A stretch of 64,000 bases of DNA from Macrotrachela quadricornifera (Eukaryota; Rotifera; Eurotatoria; Philodinida; Philodinidae): NCBI GenBank assembly GCA_022393335.1, contig JAJEKB010020594.1, positions 141,213-205,212 on the forward strand, given 5' to 3'. The notes under the pieces were generated by a model. It saw only the letters and a list, made by a program, of their open reading frames with translations, did not search any database and was not told where the DNA came from. Both the position numbers and the translations under genes were made by a program. Below, one piece after another: positions 34,757 to 46,641 of the stretch. The number at the start of each line of letters is the position of its first letter. Position 1 is the stretch's first letter.

Positions 34757-34861
34757 TGTTGGGCAAAATTAAAATTTCGATTTTGCCTAGGCAGAGTTGA
34801 AATTTTAATTTTTGACTGGGCAACGTTCAAATTTCACTGGATTTCAATTTTGTCCATAACA
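34757..34861. mobile_element. 105-bp MITE sharing termini with the Ginger-like relic
   Basis: The left end TGTTGGGCAAAATTAAAATT and the inverted right end TGTTATGGACAAAATTGAAAT match the termini of the 48872-49972 element. They also share the subterminal TTTTG(C/T)C(T/C)AGGCA block. No clear 4-bp duplication. Probably an internal-deletion derivative. Confidence 0.55.
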
Positions 34862-34870
34862 GATATATAG

Positions 34871-35280
34871 GGTTTTATACGAAACCTTTTTAACTTCTAA
34901 AACTTCGAAAGCGTTCATACAAAACCTTTTTTTGCTCCAACTTTCTCAAAATATTTTTTACGAAACTCTTCTAAACTCCAACAGTTGCAAAGAGTTTTAT
35001 ATGAAACCCTTCTTAAACCTCCAACACTTATCAAAGGTTTCATACAAAACCTTGCTTAGTTCGGACACTCATGAAGAGTTGTATACGAAAACTTTTTGAG
35101 TTTCTAATACTCAAAAATGGTTTTACATGAAACCCTTCTAAGTTCCAGAAGTTATAAAGGTTTTATACAATACCTTGTATGTTATTAAACCTTATATAAA
35201 TTTCGTATAGTTTGCAGAGTAATCTTTGGAATACGTTAAACTTCCACAAAACTATAAAGGATTCGTGTAACATCATTTTT
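34871..35280 (+). repeat. 42-bp minisatellite array, about 8-9 degenerate units
   Basis: Units begin GGTTTTATACGAAACC and continue with a CTTCTAA...CTCCAACACTT-like half, repeating every 38-44 bp (starts near 34871, 34913, 34955, 34998, 35036, 35078, 35120 and 35158). Each unit start is itself near-palindromic (GGTTT..AAACC). Units diverge by 15-30 per cent by eye, so it is not a recent expansion. Confidence 0.7.
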
Positions 35281-36654
35281 GTTTTGAGTGTAGTGTGTTT
35301 CTCAACGAATATAAATGGTTTCAGCGCTTTTTTTGCAGTAGTATGACACGGTTTTTTATTAATTTTCTAATCACTTAACTTCTAATAGTAGTGAATATGA
35401 TATGAGTCTGCTTGGCACGAACGCCACTTTCGTATTTCGGCTATTTTCTCGGCAAGTTCCACCATTTTCATTGTGGAGACGATATCGGATCTATTCGCAA
35501 TGGGCTCTTGGGCAAAATAACTCTTAGGCCGGAATCTTTGATTGAAGAAATAAACATACATAAAAAACGTGACCTCTGTTTAATTATAATGCCATATTCT
35601 GAGTAAAGTAAAACTCAACTGTGACTAGATACCGTCATCAGGATAGTCGTGCTCCTAATATTCCGATATCCTCTCTTGTTCATGCTGACTACAGTCACAT
35701 CAGAGTAAGATCTACTGCAATGCAAGACAAAACAAATGATTTGCTTCCTGTAGTTTTTAAACCAATAATCAAATAATAATTGTTTTTAATGGTAGCTCAA
35801 ACCGTAAGGACAATAACGTGTTAGAATCGTGCAACCCTCGTTAGAAGCGATTAGAACAATCTATAGCTGACAAATATCAGTAGTATTTCGAAGTTTCCGC
35901 GGGCAATCATTTATCAGCACGAGCGCTATATTTTACTTGCACTGTAGTTTCTATGGAGATGAATCATAATTACATCAGCCAGGAGATTCAATCCGACCTG
36001 TAGATCCGATTGTTTTCGGTCGGTTTTCATCGGAATTTGACATCTTTCATGAAAAACTAATTGGATCCAATAGAAATTATTTAGATTCGATAGGATCCAA
36101 GCTCCGTGCATCTCCTAATCATATAATCTTTTGACTATGAAAGAAATGAACTAAATACATAATTTTGGCTTCAACACGACTTTTTATATGAAATGCTCGA
36201 ACACTACATACCTTATTTTACGATGAAATAAAAGCTAATCTTTTCTAGTTTCTCTATTTATTCATCATAACAATGATAAAAATCTTATCAGTAAGCACAT
36301 TTTTCTTACACAATTTTGTGTAATGACTACTGTGCAATATTGATGTAAGTTCAAGTGATGAGTTCTGCCAAAGAGTCCAGAATATTTTGAATCAGGTTTT
36401 TGGTGTCGGTTTTATTGTTACCAAATCTATTTTATTAAATATTTATAATAGTTAATATGTCAGCTTTCACGTCAAACGACTTTTTCTTTTGAAAAAGATT
36501 TCATTGGAAAGAATTACCTTTGAGATGTTCTATTACACAATCATGCATTTATTGGTGTCAGTATTATTAATAAGACGAACATTTTTATCGAGGATTTTTA
36601 TTTGTTCATACAATAAAGACAACATCAATTAGATCATCAAAAAAATACCGTATA
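35281..36654. other. Intergenic stretch, nothing firm
   Basis: 3' flank of receptor gene 2. The frames at 35412-35606 plus and 35926-36111 minus have no motif. No RNA gene was seen. Confidence 0.4.
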
Positions 36655-37720
36655 TTAATAGTCACAACGCAGACATCGTTGAATAACAGTATAACCTTGT
36701 TTACAAACGAGTATAAATTCTTGACGAAATATCTTTGATGCTAATGTATAAAAGATAAATGTAACCTAAACAAGTACAAAGATAGAATTTTCACTTGAAA
36801 ATACTGCGATATACTTACTGATACATATGTGTAAAGAAGATTATTGCCTAATGTATGAATAAAAGTGATTATAGCTGTTCTTTCTGGATTGCGTCCTGTC
36901 ATAGTTGTTGAAATAAATAATAATATTGAACTGAATGATGATACAAGATTGAAGAATAGATATAAAATTATTTGAAAAAACATCAAACGGATAAAATCCA
37001 TATCTCGACGTTTCTTCATTGGTACTACTCTTGTCCTTGTCATTGTTGAATCACGAACTGTGTTTTTCACCATAGACACAAGTGGAACTGATATTGGATT
37101 GATTTGACGAGCACTTTTACGAATATTAAACACTGTTAATATACTGAAAATAATCGCTAAAAAAATGGCAAACATGATGTGGTGATATTATAAATCGTTG
37201 TAAAAAGTGTATAACCAGCATCTGATGTTGGAATACAGATATTTGATCGGCTGGTATAATAAATAGCTGCATGAATAGAAAAGATCATCCAAAATGTAAA
37301 TGAACATAGAATAATCCAACGAATATTATTGATTGGGCTTTTATTTCGAAGAAATGGATTCCGAGAAGTTATTAACCAACGATCAATTGGTATTAGACAA
37401 ATAAAATGTCGAACAAGAACAATTGAAAGAACATTGAAATAAGAACGAATTTTACAAAGAGTACTGTCAGTAGAGAAACCAGTATAGTTTGCCCAAGATA
37501 TTGCCATACGAAGAAGACAACTAACATTGAGTAAAAGAAATTGTGATAAACATAAACAAATAAAATACCATGAACAAGGATTAGACCGAAGTTTACGTCC
37601 ACTAAATAAAATTATATTAAATATATTACTAATTACACCGATAACATATACAACAGGAATAAAATCTTCCACAATGATTGTTTGAACTTGATTTAACGTC
37701 GTAATCAATGGTGTTGTCAT
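36655..37720 (-). CDS. Rhodopsin-like 7TM receptor 2 (frameshift at T7 run)
   Basis: Orphan receptor of the bdelloid GPCR expansion. Exon 1 (37720-36819) starts at ATG 37720, and exon 2 (36765-36655) ends in TAA. The 53-nt GT-AG intron interrupts helix 7 in phase 0 (YTYVS|VTFIFYTLASKIFRQEF). Helix 1 includes IGVISNIFNIILF, a conserved Cys precedes helix 3, and the DRY-equivalent is DRW at residues 112-114 (PIDRWLITSRN). Helices 4-6 follow. Inside helix 5, after TTSCLPFF, the frame is lost at a run of seven T (37160-37166). One more T makes exon 1 exactly 301 codons and the protein 337 residues, the normal size. Probably a sequence error or a very young pseudogene. Ligand unknown. Confidence 0.8.
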
Positions 37721-39195
37721 TTTTTCCTTTCTTGATTTAATAAATGTTAGATTATGAAATAATAGAAAGTGTGTTTAATTTTTTATGTATAATGTTGTCT
37801 TTGGAATTTGATCTTTCAGTTGATAAATATGTTTCTACTGCGGTGAAATAAGTCTCTGATATAAAAATTTATTAAGATAAGAAAAGCGATATCTTAAAGG
37901 GATAAATAGTGAGATATAATTAGCGAACGGATATTATAATTACTGTAATGTAGAATTTGAAAATAAAATAGAAGCATTAAGGCATAGTAGAAAAAGTGAA
38001 GAAAATATTTTAATAGAAATTAAGACAACAGTCATATTTATAGAGATGGAAAGACTGGGAATACAAAGTCCGTTTTTCAAAACATAATATTGAACTAATC
38101 TATAGATCTCTCATTAACATAGCAGAATCATGCTGACCGCTACGAGTTAGTGATAGTCGAGAAAACTGTTTTTTTCTTTGTGAAACTTCTCATATGAAAG
38201 CATGTTATTTGTTTACTTTAGCAGAAAGCCAAATATATCATTTAGGAGTTATATTTTTATATTAAAATGAATTTTTTTTACATTACTCAAAATTTAATAG
38301 ACCCTTTCTGTATTTTTTTCACACAGAAAGAAATATTTTCTGTAACTGATCTCAAAATTTTATATAATCGCTCTTTGTGCATTTTGTTTTGTTAAATCTT
38401 TTATAAAAGTGGAAATTAGCTTTTCATAAAACTCTTATCATAATCATTTAATTTCTTAATTTTTTCTGCCCTCCGGTAGAGTAAGGAAAATAATCTCAAT
38501 ATAAATAATATCTATCTACGTACCTCAGGGTAAAATTGCATAAAGAGATAGTAACTTCCAGAGCTCGGAAGAAAATATATGTACTTTTAAAGTACAAGTC
38601 AAATACTTTTATTTGCTATACTTGTACTTATTCTATCTCTGGTAACTTCTCGGAAAAACCATATCAGATAAATATATATTTCTTAATTGTACTCAAATTA
38701 AAACTATTCTTTTCTCATTCTTAACTGTTTTAGGCTATCCTGCTTCTCTGATTGGTTTTAGAAATTTTCTGTCATGATCGTATCACATTTCTTGTTACAT
38801 TCAGAGACTCATAATGAACGGTTACTTTTAATACTTTTGATTCCCACAAAAAATGTTATTAGTGATGAATAGGATTCATGGCACTTGCTCATCAATGCCA
38901 AGAATGTATAATAAATAGGAACGTTTTTATTCTTACATGAAATATTCATTCAATGTGCTTCTGAATGGAGTTCACATTTAAAGCGTATTGTAAATTTAAT
39001 TATATTAATCCTGCATTCTTTCATAAAGTGGATTTCAACAAGTACATCCGATATAAATGTGTATTAATTTTCTCAAGAACATTTAAGAAGAGATAATCTA
39101 TTGATATAATAAAAAACATGACCAAAATATTGCTTGATAATTGCAAAAGAGAAATTTTCTATTCAGAATCGATAAATTTTGTCTGCGAATACCAT
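37721..39195. other. Intergenic stretch, nothing recognised
   Basis: 5' flank of receptor 2. It has long AT tracts and no motif-bearing frame (38536-38724 is unsupported). No repeats were seen. Confidence 0.4.
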
Positions 39196-39527
39196 CTATC
39201 GAATGATTTGTACAAAAAAAGAATAGAATTGATGGATAACTAAATGAGGAGAGAACAAAAATTGTGTGTATCTCATACCATCTTGACTATTTATGAGGCG
39301 AAGTGACACGACTTGATGAATAAAATCTAGAAGATAATATCGATAAACAATATTGAACTGCGATTGGGACATTGTCCGCATGTCAAGATGAATAGTTTGA
39401 AAAAAAAATAGACAGCAGACTGTTGAAAACAATGATTGAGACCATAGGATGCATAAAGACAATCTGTCATCGAAAGAAACACGAATACTTCAAGCAATAA
39501 TTCATTGGTTAATTTTTCCCAGTTCAT
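39196..39527 (-). pseudogene. F-box protein N-terminus, frameshifted at T9 run
   Basis: ATG 39527 opens MNWEKLTNELLLEVFVFLSM, a standard F-box (substrate adaptor of SCF ubiquitin ligases), then TDCLYASYGLNHCFQQ. This matches the layout of the abundant bdelloid F-box family. At a run of nine A (39399-39407 on the plus strand) the frame is lost. The neighbouring frame continues in family fashion (QTIHLDMRTMSQSQFNIVYR) to LVIHQFYS and a stop at 39196. Only about 110 residues remain, whereas full members have several hundred. Truncated as well as frameshifted, so probably a pseudogene. Confidence 0.65.
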
Positions 39528-40845
39528 TCTCCCATGTTTTTACCTGCCTCATTATAATGTATGCCAATATTTGCTTACTCTGTGAATACCTTTTTTCTCT
39601 TGTTATCACGTACTGACACTTATGCTTAAATAAAAAGTCAAGATATATGTCTGGTCACTGTGAACACATGCAACGAATTCTTATACACATTTTTTTCTAA
39701 TTTTAAGCATAAATTTAAAAACTTTTTGTTTTGTCAATTCGTTTTCATCCCAAATAAATCTATTGGCACGTTAATATGTGCACTTTTTATCGTAATATTT
39801 CTGATTATCCACCGTTTCTTGCAAAGAAAGAACATACTGTTTTATTCTCCATATTATATATGAATCATGAAAACAGACGACGAACGACTTCTTTTTTCTT
39901 CCTAGTTTAAGTTGGAAAATAGCAACTTACTATATAATATTATAAAACGTCTCTATTATGATTGTTCAAATACATGATTTTGTTGTGAAATGAAAAAAAA
40001 GAAAAGATTGGAAAATAGCTATTTCTATATTAGTGCCAGATAAATACTTGCTTGTTTATTCTTTTGTTCATTAAATTTCATTTAAATATCATTTAATATA
40101 GAGAAAATAATTATACTTTTGAAGATTTTCTCAAACAGAGGCTTAAATTGTAATAAATCGAATTTCTTTGAAAAAACTGGTGTTTGAATGAGATTTTATC
40201 GTGATAATCATGTAAAAAATGTTTTTTATTTAATTGTTGATTTCGTTAACTAATGATCAACTGTCAATTAATTATAAAAATCTTTTAATATTTAAAAGAT
40301 TCTTAATTCAAAATAAATTCTACGTCAGTTTTGTTGCATTATCGTAAAGATTCGAAACAAAAAAAAGATATAGTTTTGTCATGGATGCTACTATTATCAT
40401 GTAAATGAGGTTGGAGAGTATTCAAGAAGAGTTGTACTGAATTTTACATTATTCTCATATTCATTCATTTGTTTTAAAAATTGTTTTTAGTAATAGAAAT
40501 GCTCTTTTAAACATCTTTTATTATGAAATCTTATTTTATTAGAACTTTTTTGGCATGAATTTTGTTTAAGATGATTTATTAATTATTTCATAATACAAAG
40601 CTAATAAGATGATCTTTTTTTTTGTTTAAGACACTATAGTCTATCGACATTTCTGTAGTTCTCTCAATTCAAGAAAGTTTCATATGAAACAAAATGAGTT
40701 CGTATGTGACTTGCAGGATATAGATCAATGTTTTATATCTTTATTTCATCAAACAATGTATCAAATGAAATCGTTATATTTTGTCATTTATTTAGTGCAC
40801 ATTGTGTATAAAATGGAAGAAACTAGCCTAATACTGATAAAAATA
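39528..40845. other. Intergenic stretch, nothing recognised
   Basis: Very AT-rich. The 39660-39863 frame is unsupported. No RNA gene or inverted repeat was found. Confidence 0.4.
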
Positions 40846-41417
40846 CAGGATGGTTCATAAGTAACGAAACAAACTAAAATTTGAATGTCTCCCTTATGGC
40901 TCGATCAAAGAAGCTAATTTTTTTCCCAATGATAGAGACATGTACAAGCTAAATATTTTCTCTTATATCGTCCGTATGAATTCAAAGTGTGAACATGCCA
41001 CAATTATTGGTATAAAAATCAGTTCGTTTGCTCGAGCCGTAGCGGAAATACCTAACTTTTTCTTGGTATCATAACTTTTGGGTCATATCCAGGGTGATGC
41101 AAAAGTCAGTTTACCAAAATGAAAACTTAATATTTCCATTACGACTCGAGAAATCGGCCTTAAATTTTTACCAATAAAGAGGCACGTTCAAGCTTCATAT
41201 GTATAAAGACATACTTAGAGAGACTCTCTGTTAGGTATATTGTTTTGTTTTCTATCTGTGAAAAAGTATAATTTTTCTTGTTGAGATTGATAGTAATACT
41301 TAACAAAGGATCTCCTTAGACATGTCTCTATCACTGGTAAAATAATCAGTACCCTTGATCGAACCGCAAGAGGAATATTCAATTTTTAGTTTGTTCCATT
41401 ACTTATGGGCCATCCTG
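40846..41417. mobile_element. Mariner-type MITE, CAGGATG family (572 bp)
   Basis: The left TIR CAGGATGGTTCATAAGTAAC continues GAAACAAACTAAAA. The inverted right TIR reads CAGGATGGCCCATAAGTAAT, then GGAACAAACTAAAA. Both sides carry TA (40844-40845 and 41418-41419). An inner inverted pair (around GCTCGAGCCGTAGCGGAAAT and the ATTACGACTCGAG region) makes it partly palindromic. No coding capacity. A mariner transposase relic begins 230 bp downstream and could be the mobilising type. Confidence 0.8.
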
Positions 41418-41646
41418 TATCTATGTGAATCTTTCCAACTCAACGCATTGGATCGAATTGGAACATAATGCACTCGGTAGTAATTTATTTTTTATATAAT
41501 AAGTATCTCGCATTTGATCATATGTGATTGATTACGATCAGAAGTAGATCAGTAAAAATAATATGCTGTTCAAAATGCCGAATTTAATTCTCCATAAAAC
41601 CATAGAAAAGTGTCTAAATTGAACTATTTTATATCCATTTTGTAAC

Positions 41647-42238
41647 ATGAAGAGTAAACACTTGCAGGAGATTATATATTCAAAGTACGAAAATCGTGAT
41701 GGAATGACGAAGATTTTTCAAAATCTCAACAATACCATTAGTCTTTCAATGATTAAGCGATGGTACAGAAGAATCCACGAAGATAGTTATATCGATTTAG
41801 TCAATTCACCTGGATGTTCAAAAACAATTCGAACAAAAGCAGCAATTCAAAAGGTTAAAGGGCAAGTAAATTGACAAAAGCCACTGTTCTCCGGACAATT
41901 AGGCCTTGAAGTAATGCTCAAAGAATACTCTAGAACTTCGAGCATATAAGATACAAAAAGAAGCATTACTCACTGATGAGCATCAAGAAAAATGAATGAA
42001 ATTTGCAAATTGGATAAAAACAAATTTCTAAAAAGAAGACACAATGAATATTTTATTTTTCGACGAGAAAATATTCAAAATTGATGGAGTCTATAACTCT
42101 CAAAATGACCGAATATCGGCGGCAAATCGTATAAATGCCGATATCAAAGGTGGTATTGGGCAAAAATTTATGGTTTGGCTTCGAGTTTGTTCTAAAAGTG
42201 TATCACCTTTAGTGATTTTCGAGAATGCATCTGAATGA
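41647..42238 (+). pseudogene. Mariner transposase relic
   Basis: The N-terminal helix-turn-helix part (MKSKHLQEIIYSKYENRD to IHEDSYIDLVNSPGCSKTIR) is intact to 41874. The frame is then broken between 41874 and 42044. The catalytic core resumes with FFDEKIFKIDGVYNSQNDRI, KGGIGQKFMVWLRVCSKSVS and PLVIF before TGA at 42238. The DEK-type first Asp and MVW-G block are typical of Tc1/mariner transposases. The downstream D/E residues are missing. A dead copy; no matching TIRs flank it directly. Confidence 0.75.
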
Positions 42239-42616
42239 GCTGAAATTTTCAGTTTCTTCCTAACTCTATTAGGGCAACCTACCATAAAAATATCAGCCAA
42301 ACCAGTGGTATGGATTGAGTAACGTTATACTAGAGCTGGTTGTGACTTACGTACATTGCCTTATAGAGATAAAATTGAGAAAATATGTCTTTCGTATTTT
42401 TTTTCAGTTACATGTGTATACATGATGTACAATGAGATTGACATCGAAAACTTGTAAAAGAATAATTAAGTGCATCATCTAATTGTAGTACATCGAACTA
42501 TTTTCTTATCAAGTAGATATATAATCTGAATCTATGTATTTGTTGAAATTCGAAATCTCAATATAAACTTTTTCGATGTAACATTCTATAAAAATCTACG
42601 AAATCAAATAAAAAAT

Positions 42617-43395
42617 TTAAAGATTTTTTTTGAAAAATTGTATAGCATCTTGAACAGCCTTGTCTCTTTGTTGAATAACTTCTGGAGAATCACCAGGTCG
42701 AATGACAAATCCATGAACAGTTCCAGGATAATCAATAAATGTTGCCAAGCCTGTTGGAGATAATGTTTTTTTGAAATGTTGTCGCAAATCTGGTGGAAAT
42801 CTTTCATCAGTTTCTGCACATTGAAATAGAATTGGTCTTTTTATTTGTTCGGCCTCTTCGTTAACCAAAAATGTTGGATGAGCAACAGCACCTGCTTTAA
42901 CTGATGATGATAATTCAGGATGAATAAGCAAATGTACCACTAGTTTTGCACCATAACAATAGCCGATAACCTAAAAAAAAGTTCCTATTTATACAGATAA
43001 ACAACGATAGAAATATTTACTTGAATAGAATCATAATGACCTTTAATAGTCGATATAAAATTTTCGCTAGTTAAACATGCTTTATCAACAGGATGTTTAG
43101 GTAACCAAGTTGGTAATTTTGCAAGTAAATCCGATCTTGATGCATTTGCATCTAAGGCATCACCTTCAAATAGATCAGGAACGAGAACTGTTGTTCCTAG
43201 CGATTGAGCAAAAGTATCCGCCATTTTTCTCGTATTTATAAAAGAAGAACCAAAGATATCAGTAAAAATAACAATGGCTGATTTTCCATCACCTGTTTTA
43301 TAGGTTTTAAGTTCTCCTATTGTTTCTTCAACACCTTGAACATTGTGAGTTTATTTAGCACCAGGATCGACACAACATGAACCAAGGCCACTCAT
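42617..43395 (-). CDS. Dienelactone hydrolase family protein (one nonsense codon)
   Basis: Alpha/beta-hydrolase of the DLH family, which cleaves ester or lactone bonds, usually in the cytosol. Exon 1 (43395-43021) and exon 2 (42970-42617) are joined by a 50-nt GT-AG intron in phase 0, giving 242 codons of product if read through. The start MSGLGSCCVDPG matches the family's N-terminus. The catalytic triad is visible: Cys nucleophile in VIGYCYGAKL, Asp in CAETDERFP, His in GTVHGF. Codon 15 is TAA (43353-43351) in the stretch PGAK*THNVQGVEE, where sense is expected. A later in-frame ATG (43224-43222) would omit the first strands. So either a very recent pseudogene or a base error. Confidence 0.8.
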
Positions 43396-43813
43396 TTTTT
43401 TTCAAAGAGATTCTTTCAGAGTAAATACCTTTATTTGATTACACACTCTTACAGATATGATATCCTTCGTATATATAACAATGATAAGGTTAAACGAGAC
43501 AACATGAATATTATATTTATTTATAACAGTTTATTCATTCTTATCTCTTCTCTTTCTACATTCATCTGTCGTCAACCAATGCTAGACGAGAACGAATAGA
43601 TGACGCTTAAAATACGACTATTTCATAGCCACATATCTAATGCATATGCGTGTTTTATTCAGAGATAACCTTTGCAGAAAAACAATCTTTAACAGTTGTG
43701 GGATACGGAGTTAACAAAAAAATTATGATAAATTATAGTTAAAATTATAACTGTCACAGTATATGATAGCTAATTGACTATCTAATCGATATATTTACTT
43801 GTGGGTAATTGTA
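43396..43813. other. 5' flank of the DLH gene
   Basis: AT-rich, no motif-bearing frame. It should contain the DLH promoter (minus direction). Nothing distinct was seen. Confidence 0.35.
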
Positions 43814-44029
43814 AAAGACGCGATCACCCAAAATAGTAGAATTTTAAGAGTGATTTCACACAAATATTATTTTTTTCATCCCACAAACATCTATATCTCC
43901 GCACCGATCAATAGTCTGAGTCGAGTTATTGACTGGTGCGGAGATATAGATTATCGTGGGATAAAAAAAGCAGTATTTGTAGGAAATCACTCTAAAAATT
44001 CTAATATTTGGGGCGATCGCATCTTTTAT
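43814..44029. repeat. Foldback element (~216 bp)
   Basis: AAAAGACGCGATCACCC at about 43812-43830 pairs with the GGGGCGATCGCATCTTTT segment at the right. ATCTATATCTCCGCACC in the centre pairs with GGTGCGGAGATATAGAT. The plus frame spanning it is an artefact. Confidence 0.65.
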
Positions 44030-44123
44030 TAATACTCGTTTTTGGTCAATTAAAATGAATTTTTTTTTTCGAGATTAAAAGACTTCTCATTGTGTCTGTG
44101 CAAATTCTTGCAACATTCATATA

Positions 44124-44959
44124 CTTAGGGCATACAAAAGTAGTGAGGGCTTTCTATGCTATTTGGTCACTACTAAACTGTCATCATAATAATAAAATAT
44201 TGATAAAATCTATTTTTGTCGCATATATGCTGGTAGCATGACTATGAATGCTTGTGAGTATTTTTGAAATAACTTTTGATAGAAACAAGATAGAGAACTG
44301 CGGTTTTCACCATTGGAAAGAGGAGAGGAAGACGCACCGAGCTATGTATTATTAATTTTTTAAACCTGTTTTTTTAAAGATTTCAGCTCACCTTTTAAAG
44401 AGCAAATATATTTCATAAGTTGTTTACAGTGAATTTTCAATAATCGTGTTCACATTCAAACCGCTAATCAAAGATCTACAGACTGCGAAAAACTCAGCTG
44501 TTTAAATTTAATTATTTATGGATAAAAAATTATTCTAGACGAATCTCTACTACAATATTCTATCAAATTTTTCCTATTTCGTTTTTTCATAAAACGAACG
44601 TTTTTCCGACGGTTAGGAAACTGAATAAAAAAAATCATTAGAAATCTTGTTAGAAAAATAAAAAATATACGGTTCGATGCGTCTTCATCTCCTCTTTTCA
44701 ATGGCGAAAACCGCAGTTCCCTATCTTGTTTCTCTCAAAAGTTATTCAAAAAATACACACAAGCATTCATGCTACCAGCACATATACGAGCAAAATAGAT
44801 TTTATCGATATTTTATTATTACGATGACAGTTTAAAAGTGACCAAATAGCATAGAAAGATAGAACAAAACATGCTCTATCTATTGGTAAAAAAAGAAATT
44901 TTTAATACCCCTGCTTAAGGAAAAGAATACCGCCCTCACTACTTATGGTATGCTCTAAC
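44124..44959. mobile_element. Palindromic MITE, CTTAGG family (836 bp)
   Basis: The left end CTTAGGGCATACAAAAGTAG (continuing TGAGGGC) and the right end, its diverged inverse, are flanked by TA at 44122-44123 and 44960-44961. The arms (about 220 and 280 bp) pair through GATAGAGAACTGCGGTTTTC and its complement. The right arm has an extra ~60-bp segment near 44865-44925. The terminus motif CTTAGG..TAC.AAAAGTAGTG is shared with 6110-6703 and 56161-57128. Non-coding. Confidence 0.75.
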
Positions 44960-46641
44960 TAGAATTGATGTTTGTTTCATGTAACATTCGAGATCACTAA
45001 GGTTTGTTGTGATCTCATCTAATTTGGCTACATTTTGATCCAATCAGATCTGTGTCGAACACTGATATGATTTTTTTGTTCTTTAACGTTAGCCATCAAC
45101 TATTTGGTTTAGTTGCGGACAGTTGAAGCAGAAGTATATACTTCTACATTATTTTTTCATTCGTTCTACGTTGCTTTTTTTCTCTCTCTCTCTTTCTATA
45201 AATTGTATAAAAAGTAAAACGATCGAATAAACAGCAGCCACTATATGACCAGTAGGAATTTCAATTCTTGTAGCAACATTCAATTTTTTTTTTGAAACTT
45301 TAATGCAAGAAAGCTAAAATCATTCGCAATAAAGTCGAGTTTATTCGGACTCAATTAAACAAACTGATTTTTGCGTTAAAGTATAACGAAAAAGATGTTT
45401 ATAAAGCAGTTGGTCAGTCTAGTGACAGTTTTTCAACTTTTGTTATGTAAACATAATTATGAATGCATACTTATTGGTATATATCTAACAAATCTAATAC
45501 GCATCCGTTCGAAAAATTACTGATAAACGAACACATATAATAATTTTTATATAATAAGTACAATAGTCTTCATTCAATGTACCACTTCCATTTTTCTTTG
45601 TTATGCTACGTAAATACTTGGAACTAGTTGATTTTTTTCGACCGGACCAGCTGAAAACCGACCGATTGGAATATAGAATGGGACCAGGGAAAAATCAATT
45701 CGTTTAATATATTAATTAACTAACTACTTCTTCGGGGCAAAGTTTATCACTATAGATTCACGAAGACATACAATGTAAAACTATATAACTCTTAGAGTTT
45801 TTTATAGTAACAATTTCTATTTTACTCTGTTACATTCGATATACACTATCAGTAAGAACGAAGGAAAAACTCTTTCAAGCATTTACGTCTAGTAATTCAC
45901 AACAAATAACGTTGGACAACATAGATGATTTATTTTTTCAGAGTTTCTTCAATAAACATATGATTTCTTCACAAGAATTGATAAATTTCATCTATTCTTA
46001 TTTGAAATCATTAATTGACATAACTGAAAGGCTTCTTAATTCATAAAAGGATAACACTGTCGATAAGAAAATAAAATGAACAACAAAGTACTGTTTAATA
46101 CTATACTTCATATTTTTAGGATTCTTGTACCTAGATATTTATACAGTTATACGATACTATCAGTTAGCGTAACTTTCTCAATATAACGGAATCTTTTCTG
46201 ATATTTTTGTATCAAAAGGATGAATTGGAAATTAATAGTCATTGAGAGTTTCTGACAGCCACTTAGAAGTAGTCCAGAAAATGTCCTTGAAATTCCTAGG
46301 TAAAAAATCTTCACGTTAGACTGAATTTAGCTTCTGATACCTCGTTAACTATTCAGCCTATACATGCAGAATCTGAAAAAATATTTACAGAATCATAAGC
46401 AAAACATGAAGCAAAATATATGGCATGTTCTGGAAAAAATGTGTTTTTTCAAAAATTTGACATTCTTCGAATTTTTTGACTTGAAATAGATATTTGCGTA
46501 AGGTAAAAAGTTGTTTTTCATGATCAGCAACCCACACTCTATCAAATGATGTAAAGGAAAACGGCAAAAACATTTTCACTTGAATTTTGCATTGCGTGCA
46601 CCTCACGAATCGAAGTGAAACTACGGTTCTTGGCTAAGTGG
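44960..46641. other. Intergenic stretch, nothing recognised
   Basis: 3' side of the acetyltransferase gene. AT-rich with CT-dinucleotide runs near 45180. The 46385-46606 minus frame is downstream of the gene's stop and unsupported. Confidence 0.4.

Noticed and set aside
34871..35280. CRISPR-like array
   Set aside because: Units are contiguous and degenerate throughout, with no unique spacers, and the genome is eukaryotic.
42100..42300. Minus-strand frame over the mariner core
   Set aside because: Shadow of the transposase relic on the plus strand.
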